Source: Modestobacter roseus (GTDB lineage: Bacteria; Actinomycetota; Actinomycetes; Mycobacteriales; Geodermatophilaceae). Taken from it: a stretch of 64,000 nucleotides of DNA. Under the pieces are notes generated by a model that was given only the letters and a program-made list of their open reading frames with translations, had not been told where the DNA came from and did not search any database. Below, one piece after another: positions 44,366-55,150 of the stretch (positions are counted from its first letter, which is position 1; every line of letters starts with the position of its first letter). Location of the stretch: assembly GCF_007994135.1 (NCBI RefSeq), contig NZ_VLKF01000001.1:3534001-3598000 (forward strand), in the 5' to 3' direction. The position numbers and the translations under genes are program-made.

Positions 44366-46096
44366 TCAGCTGGGCGTGCGGCCGACCAGGACGGCGCGGG
44401 TGTCCGGCGCCGCGATCCGGGCGGCGTCGGCCTCCTGGTCGTCCGGGGCGGCCTGCGAGAGCCGCTCGGCCTCCACCCGGGCGGCGTAGCCCTGCACCTC
44501 CGCGGTGACCCGGTCGGCGTCCCAGCCCAGCGAGGGGGCGACCGCGCGGGCCACCGGCTCGGCGGACTCGACCCCGCGGTGCGCGGTCTCGATGGAGATC
44601 CGGGTGCGGCGGGCCAGCAGGTCGTCCAGGTGGAGCGCGCCCTCGTGCTCCACGCCCCACACCATCTCGACCATCAGGTACTCCTCGGCGCCGGGCACCG
44701 GCTCCAGCAGCTCGGGCCGGTCGGCGGCGAGCGCAAGCACCTCGGGGGTGAGCGAGCCGAACCGGTTCAGCAGGTGCTCGGCGCGGAAGCGCGGGATGCC
44801 CCACCGGTCGGAGAGCCCGTCGAGGGAGTTGACCATCGCCGCGTAGCCCTCGGCGCCGACCAGGGGGATGTTCTCGGTGACGCTCGGCGGCACCCGTCGG
44901 GTGACGTCGTCGGCCACGGCGTCCACGGCGTCGGCGGCCATCGGCCGGTAGGTCGTGTACTTGCCACCGGCGACGGCGATGACGCCGGGCATCGGCCGGG
45001 CGACGGCGTGCTCCCGGGACAGCTGGCTGGTCGACTCGCTCTCCCCGGACAGCAGCGGGCGCAGCCCGGCGTAGACCCCGGTGATGTCGTCGTGGGTCAG
45101 CGGCACCGACAGCACCTCGTTGACGTGCTCGAGGATGTAGTCGATGTCGGCCCGGCTGGCGGCGGGGTGGGCCTTGTCCAGCTCCCAGTCGGTGTCGGTG
45201 GTGCCGACGATCCAGTGGCTGCCCCACGGGATGACGAACAGCACCGACTTCTCGGTGCGCAGGATCAGGCCGGCCTCGCCGTTGATCCGGTCGCGCGGGA
45301 CGACGATGTGCACGCCCTTGCTGGCCCGCACGTGGAACCGGCCCCGGCCGCCGATCAGGGTCTGGATGTCGTCGGTCCACACCCCGGTGGCGTTGACGAC
45401 CACCTCGCTGCGGACGTCGACCTCGGCGCCGGTCTCGACGTCGCGCACGCGCACGCCGACCACGCGGCCGCCGGCGTGGAGGAAGGAGACGACCTCGGCG
45501 GAGTTGAGCACCGTGGCCCCGTACGCCGCGGCGGTGCGGGCCACGGTGAGGGTGTGCCGCGCGTCGTCGGCCTGGGCGTCGTAGTACCGGACGGCGCCGA
45601 CGAACGCGTCGGGCTTGAGCGCGGGGAACATCCGCCGGGCGCCGGTGCGGGTCAGGTGCTTCTGCGCGGGCATCGGCTCGGACAGGGCGCCCAGGCGGGC
45701 CAGCCCGTCGTAGAGCGCCAGGCCGGCGGTGACGTAGGGCCGCTCCCAGCCGCGGCGGGTCAGCGGGTAGAGGAAGGGCACCGGCTTGACCAGGTGCGGG
45801 GCGATCCGGTTGACCGACAGGTCGCGCTCGTGCAGCGCCTCCCGGACCAGCCCGAAGTCGAACTGCTCCAGGTAGCGCAGGCCGCCGTGGAACAGCTTCG
45901 ACGAGCGCGAGGAGGTGCCGCTGGCGAAGTCGCGGGCCTCGACCAGCGCCGTGCGCAACCCGCGGGTGGCGGCGTCCAGCGCGACACCGGCGCCGGTCAC
46001 CCCGCCACCGACGACGAGAACCTCGAAGGACTGCTCGGCGAGCTCTGCCCAGGCTCGGGCACGCTGCTCGGGGCCGAGCGGGGGGACTGCGGTCAT
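44366..46096 (-). CDS. glpD: glycerol-3-phosphate dehydrogenase (FAD, aerobic type)
   Basis: The 576-residue flavoprotein oxidises glycerol 3-phosphate to dihydroxyacetone phosphate and passes electrons to quinone at the membrane. The FAD-binding GGGVTGAG is at residues 30-37. SSRSSKLFHGGLRYLE, DDARHTLTVARTAAAYGA, VVVNATGVWTDD and PLLSGESESTSQLSREH follow, then the C-terminal DAO_C helical domain. ATG 46094-46096 follows GGAGG by eight bases. It is divergent from the IclR gene across a 109-base region holding the GylR-type operator. Confidence 0.95.
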   Translation of the reverse strand: MTAVPPLGPEQRARAWAELAEQSFEVLVVGGGVTGAGVALDAATRGLRTALVEARDFASGTSSRSSKLFHGGLRYLEQFDFGLVREALHERDLSVNRIAPHLVKPVPFLYPLTRRGWERPYVTAGLALYDGLARLGALSEPMPAQKHLTRTGARRMFPALKPDAFVGAVRYYDAQADDARHTLTVARTAAAYGATVLNSAEVVSFLHAGGRVVGVRVRDVETGAEVDVRSEVVVNATGVWTDDIQTLIGGRGRFHVRASKGVHIVVPRDRINGEAGLILRTEKSVLFVIPWGSHWIVGTTDTDWELDKAHPAASRADIDYILEHVNEVLSVPLTHDDITGVYAGLRPLLSGESESTSQLSREHAVARPMPGVIAVAGGKYTTYRPMAADAVDAVADDVTRRVPPSVTENIPLVGAEGYAAMVNSLDGLSDRWGIPRFRAEHLLNRFGSLTPEVLALAADRPELLEPVPGAEEYLMVEMVWGVEHEGALHLDDLLARRTRISIETAHRGVESAEPVARAVAPSLGWDADRVTAEVQGYAARVEAERLSQAAPDDQEADAARIAAPDTRAVLVGRTPS

Positions 46097-46165
46097 TCCG
46101 ACACCTCCGGCGGATGGGCTCCCCGTCCACGGTAGGTGTGGGGTGGACCACCCGTCGACGCAGCG

Positions 46166-46185
46166 TGTTCGACATGGTCGGACGA
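46166..46185. promoter_or_regulatory. GylR/IclR-type operator, glpD/iclR copy
   Basis: TGTTCGACATGGTCGGACGA in the divergent glpD-iclR region. It matches the copy upstream of glpF in 19 of 20 positions. A binding site for the adjacent IclR regulator is inferred from recurrence at both regulated promoters. Confidence 0.65.
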
Positions 46186-46205
46186 GAAGGCGGTACGGTC
46201 CGCCC

Positions 46206-46991
46206 GTGCCGGGCAACGTGCAGGCGGTGGAGCGGGCGGCGGCGATCCTGCAGGCCATCGCGGGGTCGGGTGGACGGATGGGCGTGACCGAGCTGGCCGG
46301 CGCCGTCGGGCTGCCGAAGACCACGACGCACGGCCTGCTGCGCACCCTGCTGGGCGTGGGCTTCGTCGCCCAGGACCTCGATTCCGGCCGCTACACGCTG
46401 GGCCCCGGCCTGCTCGGGCTCGGTTCGCACCGCCCGGACGCCAACGAACTGCGCTCCCGGGCGTCCAACTGGACCGACGCGCTCGCCTCCCGCAGCGGCT
46501 GCGCGGTGCGGCTGGGCACCCTCACCGACGGGCCGGCGCAGGGGGCGACCCCGGGGGACGTGCTGGTGGTGCACCACGTGTTCCGGCCCGACGACTCCGC
46601 CCAGGAGCTGGAGGTGGGCCGGCGGCTGCCGGCGCACGCCACCGCCCTGGGCAAGGTGCTGCTGGCCTGCCTGCCCGGGGCGCCGCCGATCCCCGCACAG
46701 GCCGTGCTGGCCCGGCTGACCCGCGCCACCTGCACCGACCCCGCCGCGCTGACCACCGAGCTGCGCGCCGTCCGGCACCGCGGCTGGGCCGGGCAACGGG
46801 AGGAGCACACCGCGGGGGTGGCCGGGCTGGCCGCGCCGGTGCACGGCCCCGGCGGCCTGGTGGTCTGCTCCCTCGGGCTCACCGGCCCGGTCGAGTCGTT
46901 GTTCACCACCGCGGGGGAGCCCCGGCCCGCCCTGCTCGGCATGCTGACCGACTCGGCCGCCGCGGTCACCCGGGAGCTGAGCCACCGGTGA
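46206..46991 (+). CDS. IclR-family regulator of glycerol genes (GylR-like)
   Basis: The 261-residue protein has an N-terminal winged helix ([47 protein letters not shown]) and the IclR effector domain, with [19 protein letters not shown] and the later [29 protein letters not shown]. It resembles GylR of Streptomyces, the glycerol-operon regulator responding to glycerol 3-phosphate. GTG 46206 is used. Its stop overlaps the glpK1 GTG by four bases, so it is autoregulated with its kinase. Confidence 0.9.
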   Translation: MPGNVQAVERAAAILQAIAGSGGRMGVTELAGAVGLPKTTTHGLLRTLLGVGFVAQDLDSGRYTLGPGLLGLGSHRPDANELRSRASNWTDALASRSGCAVRLGTLTDGPAQGATPGDVLVVHHVFRPDDSAQELEVGRRLPAHATALGKVLLACLPGAPPIPAQAVLARLTRATCTDPAALTTELRAVRHRGWAGQREEHTAGVAGLAAPVHGPGGLVVCSLGLTGPVESLFTTAGEPRPALLGMLTDSAAAVTRELSHR

Positions 46992-48499
46992 GCGAGCGCT
47001 ACGTCCTGGCGATCGACCAGGGGACGACGTCGACCCGGTCCATCGTGTTCGACCGCAGCGGCCGGCTGGTCGCGGTACGGCAGAAGGAGCACCGCCAGCA
47101 CTTCCCCCGCCCCGGCTGGGTGGAGCACGACCCCGAGGAGATCTGGGCGAACACCCAGCTGACGGCCGCACAGGCGCTGCGCGACGTGGCGTCCGCCCCC
47201 GGGGAGGTCGTCGCACTGGGGATCGCCAACCAGCGGGAGACCACCGTCGTCTGGGACCGGGCCACCGGGCGACCGGTGCTCCGCGCGCTGGTCTGGCAGG
47301 ACACCCGGACCGGGCAGCTGGTCGAGCAGCTCTGCGCCCGGCCGGACGCGGGGATCGTGCGCGAGCGCACCGGCGTGGAGATCGCCGGCTACTTCGCCGG
47401 GCCCCGGCTGCGCTGGATCCTCGACGCCGTCCCCCGGGCGCGCGAGCGCGCCGAACGAGGCGAGCTGCTGTTCGGGACGATGGAGAGCTGGCTGGTCTGG
47501 AACCTCACCGGCGGACCGGACGGCGGCGTGCACGTCACCGACGTGACCAACGCCAGCCGCACGCTGCTGATGGACGTGCACACCTGCCGGTGGGACCCCG
47601 ACCTGCTCGCCTTCTTCGACGTCCCGGCCGCGATGCTGCCGGAGATCCGCCCCTCGGTGGGGGTGCTGGGCCGGGCCACCGCGCTCCCGGTCGCCGTCCC
47701 GATCGGCGGCCTGCTGGGCGACCAGCAGGCGGCGCTGTTCGGGCAGACGTGCTTCGCCCCCGGTGAGGCCAAGTGCACCTACGGCACCGGCAGCTTCCTG
47801 CTGCAGAACACCGGCGGCGAGCTGGTCCGGTCCCGGCACGGGCTGATCAGCACGGTCGCCTACCAGCTGACCGGGGAGCCGGTGCACTACGCGCTGGAGG
47901 GGTCGATCGCGGTGACCGGCGCGCTGGTGCAGTGGCTGCGCGACGGGCTGGGGCTGATCGGCTCCGCCGCGGAGGTGGAGACGCTGGCCCGCACCGTGAC
48001 CGACAACGGCGGCTGCTACGTCGTCCCCGCCTTCTCCGGGCTGCTCGCCCCGCACTGGCGCGGGGAGGCCAGGGGGCTGGTCGCCGGCCTCACCTCCTAC
48101 GTCACCAAGGGGCACCTGGCGCGGGCGGCGCTGGAGGCCACCGGGTGGCAGACCCGCGACGTCGTCCGGGCGATGGACGCCGACTCCGGGCTGACCCGCA
48201 CGGCACTGCGGGTCGACGGCGGGATGACCACCAACAACCTGCTCATGCAGTTCATCGCCGATGCGCTGGACGGGCCGGTGGTGCGCCCGATGGTGGGCGA
48301 GACCGTGTCGCTGGGCGCCGCCTACGCCGCCGGCCTCGCCGTCGGGGTGTGGTCGGACACCGAGGCGCTGCGGCGGAACTGGCACCGGGCGGCGCAGTGG
48401 GAACCCCGCCCGGAGCGGGTGACCGAGCTGGACGCCGAGTACCCGCGGTGGGAGCGGGCCGTGGCGCTGAGCATCGCCTGGGGCGCACCCGCCCGCTGA
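46988..48499 (+). CDS. glpK: glycerol kinase 1
   Basis: The 503-residue FGGY-family kinase phosphorylates glycerol with [21 protein letters not shown] is the N-terminal phosphate loop, [17 protein letters not shown] follows, then [13 protein letters not shown] and [15 protein letters not shown], and [18 protein letters not shown] near the C-terminus. The substrate residues expected in R-E, W-x-D and D-Q positions are all present. The segment [19 protein letters not shown] is normal here and is useful for comparison with glpK2. Coupled by GTGA to the iclR gene. Confidence 0.95.
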   Translation: MSERYVLAIDQGTTSTRSIVFDRSGRLVAVRQKEHRQHFPRPGWVEHDPEEIWANTQLTAAQALRDVASAPGEVVALGIANQRETTVVWDRATGRPVLRALVWQDTRTGQLVEQLCARPDAGIVRERTGVEIAGYFAGPRLRWILDAVPRARERAERGELLFGTMESWLVWNLTGGPDGGVHVTDVTNASRTLLMDVHTCRWDPDLLAFFDVPAAMLPEIRPSVGVLGRATALPVAVPIGGLLGDQQAALFGQTCFAPGEAKCTYGTGSFLLQNTGGELVRSRHGLISTVAYQLTGEPVHYALEGSIAVTGALVQWLRDGLGLIGSAAEVETLARTVTDNGGCYVVPAFSGLLAPHWRGEARGLVAGLTSYVTKGHLARAALEATGWQTRDVVRAMDADSGLTRTALRVDGGMTTNNLLMQFIADALDGPVVRPMVGETVSLGAAYAAGLAVGVWSDTEALRRNWHRAAQWEPRPERVTELDAEYPRWERAVALSIAWGAPAR

Positions 48500-48513
48500 A
48501 CCCCCGCGAGAGC

Positions 48514-48533
48514 TGTTCGACATCGTCGGACGA
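48514..48533. promoter_or_regulatory. GylR/IclR-type operator, glpF copy
   Basis: TGTTCGACATCGTCGGACGA, 108 bases before the glpF start, 19 of 20 identical to the glpD/iclR copy. A GAATACGGT word about 20 bases downstream may belong to the promoter. Confidence 0.65.
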
Positions 48534-48641
48534 CGATCGTTGTACCGCCTCCGCCGGTGTGAATACGGTCACGTGACCTGAGGCACCCGACGTTCCCGCG
48601 GTGCCTCCTACCCACATCACCGTCGATGAGGAGCACCCCGC

Positions 48642-49379
48642 GTGGAAGAGCTCAGCTTGTGGACCGTCTTCGGCAGCGAGGTGCTGGGCACCGGCATCCT
48701 GCTGCTCCTCGGCGTCGGCGTCGTCGCCAACGTCGTGCTGCCCAAGACCAACGGCAACGGCAGCGGCTGGATCGTCATCATCTTCGGCTGGGGGCTGGCG
48801 GTCTTCGCCGGCGTCTTCGCCGCCGCCTCGTCCGGAGCGCACATCAACCCGGCGATCACCGTCGGCCTGTGGGTGAGCGGCGCGGACGAGTACGCCCCCG
48901 GCGTGCCCATCACCATCGCCAGCACGCTGGTGTACTTCGCCGGCCAGCTGCTCGGCGCCTTCCTCGGCGCGGTCGTGGCCTACCTGGCCTACTACGGGCA
49001 CTACAACGACCCGGAGGCCGCCGGCACCCAGCTGGGCACCTTCGCCACCGGGCCGGCCCTGGGCACGATCAAGGACAACGTGGTCACCGAGGTGGTCGGC
49101 ACCTTCGTGCTGGTCTACATCGTGCTGCGGTTCGGTGACACCCCGACCGAGATCGGGCCGCTGGCCGTCGCCCTGCTCGTCGTCGGCATCGGCGCCTCCC
49201 TCGGTGGCCCGACCGGCTACGCCATCAACCCGGCCCGTGACCTCGGGCCCCGCCTGGCCCACGCCGTCCTGCCCATCCGCGGCAAGACCGGCAGCAACTG
49301 GGGCTACGCCTGGGTGCCGATCGTCGGCCCGCTCATCGGCGCCGTGCTCGCCGGCGCGCTCGCCCACGTGAACCTCTGA
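48642..49379 (+). CDS. glpF: glycerol uptake facilitator (aquaglyceroporin)
   Basis: The 245-residue MIP-family channel has six helices and two half-helices with NPA boxes [11 protein letters not shown] (near residue 68) and [12 protein letters not shown] (near residue 199). The Asp after the second NPAR (NPARD) is characteristic of glycerol-conducting rather than water-only channels. GTG 48642 follows GAGGAG by nine bases. It sits between the two glycerol kinases and is 59 bases from glpK2, with which it forms an operon. Confidence 0.95.
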   Translation: MEELSLWTVFGSEVLGTGILLLLGVGVVANVVLPKTNGNGSGWIVIIFGWGLAVFAGVFAAASSGAHINPAITVGLWVSGADEYAPGVPITIASTLVYFAGQLLGAFLGAVVAYLAYYGHYNDPEAAGTQLGTFATGPALGTIKDNVVTEVVGTFVLVYIVLRFGDTPTEIGPLAVALLVVGIGASLGGPTGYAINPARDLGPRLAHAVLPIRGKTGSNWGYAWVPIVGPLIGAVLAGALAHVNL

Positions 49380-49438
49380 CCCACCCGCCCGGGGCCGAGG
49401 TCGCGATCTCGGCCCCTCCCGCTGAAGGAGGAACCCCC

Positions 49439-50959
49439 ATGGCCCAGTACGTGGCCGCCATCGACCAGGGCACGACCAGCACCCGGTGCATGCTCTTCGA
49501 CCACGACGGCAAGGTCGTCTCGGTCGGGCAGAAGGAGCACCAGCAGATCTTCCCGCGCGCCGGGTGGGTCGAGCACGACGCGACCGAGATCTGGGGCAAC
49601 ACCCGCGAGGTGGTCGGGCAGGCCCTGGCCCGCGGCAACGCCAGCAACTCCGACATCGTCGCCGTCGGCATCACCAACCAGCGGGAGACCGCGGTGGTGT
49701 GGGACAAGAACACCGGCCAGCCGGTCTACAACGCCATCGTCTGGCAGGACACCCGCACCCAGAAGATCTGCGACGAGCTGGGCGCGCTCGGCGGCGGGGC
49801 CGACCGCTACAAGGACAAGGTCGGCCTCCCGCTGGCCACCTACTTCGCCGGGCCGAAGGTCCGCTGGATCCTGGACAACGTCGACGGCGCCCGGGAGAAG
49901 GCCGAGCGTGGCGACCTGCTCATGGGCACCATCGACTCCTGGCTGATCTGGAACATGACCGGCGGCACCGACGGCGGGCTCCACCTCACCGACGTCTCCA
50001 ACGCCTCCCGCACGATGCTCATGGACTACCGCAAGCTCGCCTGGGACGCCGACATCGCCGAGGAGATGGGCATCCCGATGTCCATGCTCCCGGAGATCCG
50101 GTCCAACTCGGAGGAGTACGGCAAGGGCCGCAAAGCGGGCTTCCTGGCCGGGGTGCCGATCGCCGGGTCGCTGGGCGACCAGCAGGCGGCCACCTTCGGC
50201 CAGGTCTGCTTCACCAAGGGCATGGCCAAGAACACCTACGGCACCGGCAACTTCATGCTGCTCAACACCGGTGAGGAGGCGGTGCCGTCGGAGAACGGCC
50301 TGCTCACCACGCTGTGCTACCAGCTGGGCGACGCCAAGCCGGTGTACGCGCTGGAGGGGTCGATCGCGGTCACCGGCTCGCTGGTGCAGTGGGTCCGGGA
50401 CAACCTGGGCATGATCAAGAGCGCGCCGGAGATCGAGGACCTGGCCCGCTCGGTCGACGACAACGGCGGCGCCTACTTCGTCCCGGCGTTCTCCGGCCTG
50501 TTCGCCCCGCACTGGCGCTCCGACGCCCGCGGCGCCGTGGTCGGGCTGACCCGGTTCGTCAACAAGGGCCACCTGGCCCGCTCGGTCGACGACAACGGCG
50601 GCGCCTACCAGACCCGCGAGGTGCTCGACGCGATGAACGCCGACTCCGGCGTCGACCTCACCGAGCTGCGGGTGGACGGCGGCATGGTCGGCAACGAGCT
50701 GCTCATGCAGTTCCAGGCCGACCTGCTCGGCGTGCCGGTGATCCGGCCGCAGATCCCCGAGACGACCGCACTGGGCGCGGCCTACGCGGCCGGGCTGGCG
50801 GTCGGGTTCTGGTCCGACCTGGACGAGCTGACCGCCAAGTGGGCCGAGGACAAGCGGTGGGACCCGGAGATGTCCGAGGACCAGCGGGAGAAGTACTACC
50901 GGCAGTGGCAGAAGGCGGTCACCAAGAGCCTGGACTGGGTCGACGAGGACGACGACTGA
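49439..50959 (+). CDS. glpK: glycerol kinase 2, with an internal 38-bp duplication
   Basis: The 506-residue FGGY kinase has a fuller consensus than glpK1: [82 protein letters not shown]. At about residues 379-387, where glycerol kinases read [14 protein letters not shown], this protein reads [15 protein letters not shown]. The inserted words repeat exactly the upstream [12 protein letters not shown] (about 335-346). The frame stays open and is one residue longer there. This may impair the enzyme, be tolerated, or be an assembly error. ATG 49439 follows AGGAGG. Operon with glpF. Confidence 0.93.
   Translation: MAQYVAAIDQGTTSTRCMLFDHDGKVVSVGQKEHQQIFPRAGWVEHDATEIWGNTREVVGQALARGNASNSDIVAVGITNQRETAVVWDKNTGQPVYNAIVWQDTRTQKICDELGALGGGADRYKDKVGLPLATYFAGPKVRWILDNVDGAREKAERGDLLMGTIDSWLIWNMTGGTDGGLHLTDVSNASRTMLMDYRKLAWDADIAEEMGIPMSMLPEIRSNSEEYGKGRKAGFLAGVPIAGSLGDQQAATFGQVCFTKGMAKNTYGTGNFMLLNTGEEAVPSENGLLTTLCYQLGDAKPVYALEGSIAVTGSLVQWVRDNLGMIKSAPEIEDLARSVDDNGGAYFVPAFSGLFAPHWRSDARGAVVGLTRFVNKGHLARSVDDNGGAYQTREVLDAMNADSGVDLTELRVDGGMVGNELLMQFQADLLGVPVIRPQIPETTALGAAYAAGLAVGFWSDLDELTAKWAEDKRWDPEMSEDQREKYYRQWQKAVTKSLDWVDEDDD
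50439..50608 (+). repeat. 38-bp exact direct repeat inside glpK2
   Basis: Bases 50439-50476 and 50571-50608 are identical over 38 positions, 132 bases apart (44 codons), and read in the same frame. The first copy encodes the expected [12 protein letters not shown] followed by FVPAF. The second copy sits where the family normally has [11 protein letters not shown], before QTREV. Confidence 0.9.
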
Positions 50960-50972
50960 GGCAGGCCCGGCA

Positions 50973-51006
50973 CGTGGAGGGCGGCACCCCGGACGGGGTG
51001 CCGCCC
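50973..51006 (+). terminator. hairpin terminator after glpK2
   Basis: GGAGGGCGGCACCCC pairs with GGGGTGCCGCCCTCC around GGAC: a 15-bp perfect stem that begins 14 bases after the stop. Confidence 0.85.
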
Positions 51007-51075
51007 TCCGGCGTCCCCAGGACACGGTCGGCAAGTAGCTTGCGCGCCTGAGTAGTCAGTCGTACTGTCCACCGC

Positions 51076-51420
51076 GTGCACGAGGAGCGGTGGCCCGGCG
51101 AGTGGATGCGCGGCGTGCTGTCACTGTGCGTGCTGCGTGTCGTCGCCGACGGCCCCACCCACGGCTACGCCATCGCCGGCCGACTGGCCGAGGCCGGCCT
51201 GGGCGCGGTCAAGGGCGGCACCCTCTACCCGATCCTCACCCGGCTGGAGGCCGAGGGGCTGGCGACCGCCGCCTGGGAGGCCGGCGACGGCGGCCCCGGC
51301 CGCAAGGTCTTCACCGTCACCGAGGCCGGCGTCACCGCCCTGCGGCAACGCGCCGAGCAGTGGCACGTCTTCAGCGAGCGGGCCGCCGGCCTGCTGTCGT
51401 CCCCCGCCGTCCCCGCCTGA
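51076..51420 (+). CDS. PadR-family transcriptional regulator
   Basis: The 114-residue protein has the PadR winged helix: MRGVLSLCVLRVVADGPTHGYAIAGRLAEAGLGAVKGGTLYPILTRLEAEGLATAAWEAG, then PGRKVFTVTEAGVTAL. HGY and GTLYPxLxRLE are diagnostic. GTG 51076 is the start. The next gene begins 10 bases after its stop and encodes a HAAS-type membrane protein, a common partner in which the membrane protein is the regulated target. Confidence 0.92.
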   Translation: MHEERWPGEWMRGVLSLCVLRVVADGPTHGYAIAGRLAEAGLGAVKGGTLYPILTRLEAEGLATAAWEAGDGGPGRKVFTVTEAGVTALRQRAEQWHVFSERAAGLLSSPAVPA

Positions 51421-51430
51421 GGAGCCCGCC

Positions 51431-51997
51431 ATGGCAAGGGTCTCGAACCGCACCGAGCAGGGCTGGCGCGACGACCTGCTGATGCGCCTGCGGATGCGCG
51501 ACGTCCCGGGTGCCCGCATCGGCGAGGTGCTCGCCGAGGTGCAGAGCCACGTCGCCGAGACCGGCGAGCACCCGCAGGAGGCCTTCGGCCCGCCGAAGGA
51601 GTACGCCGACCGGGTCGCCGACGCCATCGGTGCCCCGCCGAGCCAGGGCTGGCGGGACGCGGTGCGCGGGGTGTCGTGGCGCGACTGGGCGACGACTGTG
51701 GTCATCGGGGTCAGCTCCTTCCTGCTCGCCGACTCGCTGTGGGCCCTCGGCGCCGGCGGGACCTCGGTGCTCGGGCTCCCCGCGTGGCTGGTGTTCCTGC
51801 TCGCCGCGACAGCACTGGGGGCGAGCGTCACCCGGATCGTGCGCAGCTTCCGCGCGGACGTCTCCGGGGCCCGGGTCACCGATCCCCGGACCGGTGCCGA
51901 CATGGTGCCGCTGCCGCGGTGGGCCGTGGCCGTCCTGGTCGGCATCCCGCTGGTCCTCCTGCTGGGCACCCTGGCCGCCGGTCTGCTCACCCGCTGA
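51431..51997 (+). CDS. HAAS-type membrane protein paired with PadR
   Basis: The 188-residue protein has an N-terminal cytoplasmic helical region (DDLLMRLRMRDVPGARIGEVLAEVQSHVAETGEHPQEAFGPPKEYADRVADA, residues 12-65), similar to HAAS domains, then three hydrophobic segments at about 90-112, 115-135 and 160-183. ATG 51431 follows GGAG. HAAS proteins coupled to PadR are thought to act in membrane-linked signalling, but no function is established here. Confidence 0.75.
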   Translation: MARVSNRTEQGWRDDLLMRLRMRDVPGARIGEVLAEVQSHVAETGEHPQEAFGPPKEYADRVADAIGAPPSQGWRDAVRGVSWRDWATTVVIGVSSFLLADSLWALGAGGTSVLGLPAWLVFLLAATALGASVTRIVRSFRADVSGARVTDPRTGADMVPLPRWAVAVLVGIPLVLLLGTLAAGLLTR

Positions 51998-52075
51998 GCC
52001 GCTGTGCGATCTTGTTGACCTGAACGTCACGCCCGCCGGCTGCACCCCCGGCTGCAGCGCGCCGATGACCGGACC

Positions 52076-53095
52076 GTGCCGGAGAGAGTCGTCGCGCTGG
52101 CCGAGCGCGTCCAGCAGCAGTCCTCGGCGCGACTGCGCGACCTGGACTCGATCGCCCGCACCACGCGCATGCTCGCGCTCAACGCGCTGGTCGAGGCCGC
52201 CCGGGCCGGGGACGCCGGCCGTGGCTTCGCCGTCGTGGCCGAGGAGGTCAAGCAGATCGCCGAGCAGGCCGCCGGCGTGAGCACCGGGCTGTCCGCCGAG
52301 CTCGGCCCCACCGTCGCCGAGCTGCAGGAGCTGGGCGCCCGGCTGGTCACCCAGGTGCGCGGCCAGCGGCTGGCCGACCTGGCGCTGACCGCGATCGAGC
52401 TGGTCGACCGCAACCTCTACGAGCGCACCTGCGACGTCCGCTGGTGGGCCACCGACGCCGCCGTCGTCGACGCCGCGGCCGCGGGTGATCCCCACGGGCC
52501 GGCCGCCGCGACCGCCACCCGGCGGCTGGGCGTCATCCTGCGCAACTACACCGTCTACCTCGACCTGTGGGTCGCCGACACCTCGGGGCGGGTGCTGGCC
52601 AACGCGGCGCCGCAGCGCTGGCCGGGCGTGGTCGGCAGCGACGTCAGCGGCCAGCGCTGGTTCCGCGACGCGCTCGCCACCGCCGACGGCGACGCCTACG
52701 CCGTCGAGGACGTCCGGGAGTCGGCCGAGCTGGGCTCGTCCGTGGCGACCTACGCCACCGCGGTGCGCCGGGACGGCGAGACCGACGGCGAGGTGATCGG
52801 CGCGCTCGGCGTCTTCTTCGACTGGGCACCGCAGACCCAGGCGATCCTCGACGGCCTCCGGCTCGCCGACGACGAGCGCGCCCGCACCCGCTGCCTGCTG
52901 CTGGACGGCGGCGGCCGGGTGCTCGCCGCCTCCGACGGGCGAGGAGTGCTCACCGAGCGGGTGGGGCTGCGCACCGAGGGCGCAACCAGCGGCTCGTACG
53001 CCGACAGCACCCGCACGGTCGGGTTCGCCCGCACCCCCGGCTACGAGACCTACCAGGGCCTCGGCTGGTACGGCTGCCTCGTCCAGGAGTGCTGA
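52076..53095 (+). CDS. soluble MCP-like tip fused to a C-terminal Cache/PAS-like sensor
   Basis: The 339-residue protein begins with a short chemoreceptor signalling segment (about 1-90) centred on [38 protein letters not shown], the CheA/CheW-binding tip. There is no transmembrane segment or HAMP. The rest (about 115-339) has [40 protein letters not shown] and a second half with [15 protein letters not shown], like a double Cache or PAS-type sensor, usually extracytoplasmic but here with no export signal. This is the reverse order of a normal receptor and would be a cytosolic sensor. GTG 52076 is the start; an upstream ATG is out of frame. It is 27 kb from the main receptor cluster. Confidence 0.75.
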   Translation: MPERVVALAERVQQQSSARLRDLDSIARTTRMLALNALVEAARAGDAGRGFAVVAEEVKQIAEQAAGVSTGLSAELGPTVAELQELGARLVTQVRGQRLADLALTAIELVDRNLYERTCDVRWWATDAAVVDAAAAGDPHGPAAATATRRLGVILRNYTVYLDLWVADTSGRVLANAAPQRWPGVVGSDVSGQRWFRDALATADGDAYAVEDVRESAELGSSVATYATAVRRDGETDGEVIGALGVFFDWAPQTQAILDGLRLADDERARTRCLLLDGGGRVLAASDGRGVLTERVGLRTEGATSGSYADSTRTVGFARTPGYETYQGLGWYGCLVQEC

Positions 53096-53147
53096 CCGCG
53101 AGGGCGAGGAGCGCCATGTCCGCCCAGCGGCCAGCCGGGTCCTTCCT

Positions 53148-53363
53148 TCAGTCGGTGGGGGTCGGCCCGTCGTGCGACCGGCGGGCCTGTGCGGCGTCGA
53201 CCGCCACGCCGATCGCCACCCCGAGCCCGAGACCGAGGGCGAGGTTGTCCAGCAGCGTCAGACCGAAGGTCACGCCCAGCGACAGCCCCAGCGCCATGCC
53301 GGTGCCCTGCTGCCAGCCGGACTTCTCCGACGGGGACGGCGGCGGGGCGGACGGCTCGGTCAT
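53148..53363 (-). CDS. small glycine-rich membrane protein, function unknown
   Basis: The 71-residue protein starts at ATG 53361-53363. After a polar 20-residue head it has one hydrophobic stretch, MALGLSLGVTFGLTLLDNLALGLGLGVAIGVAV, with glycines at regular spacing as in glycine-zipper helices, then a charged tail. It could insert as a hairpin of two helices. I do not recognise a named family. It stands alone between the soluble chemoreceptor-like gene and pgm, on the minus strand. Confidence 0.6.
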   Translation of the reverse strand: MTEPSAPPPSPSEKSGWQQGTGMALGLSLGVTFGLTLLDNLALGLGLGVAIGVAVDAAQARRSHDGPTPTD

Positions 53364-53439
53364 CCCCGCACGCTAGATGAGCCGACTTCGTTTCGGAAGA
53401 ACCACGATCCGCCGAGTGGCATGGGCCGCAGGGCGGCCG

Positions 53440-55074
<1,635 letters not shown>

Positions 55075-55150
55075 GGCCTGATCTTCGCGCCGCGCCCCCA
55101 GTGCCCGCGACCCGGGCCGCTCTGTCGGGGGTCGGCCGTAGCCTGGTCGG

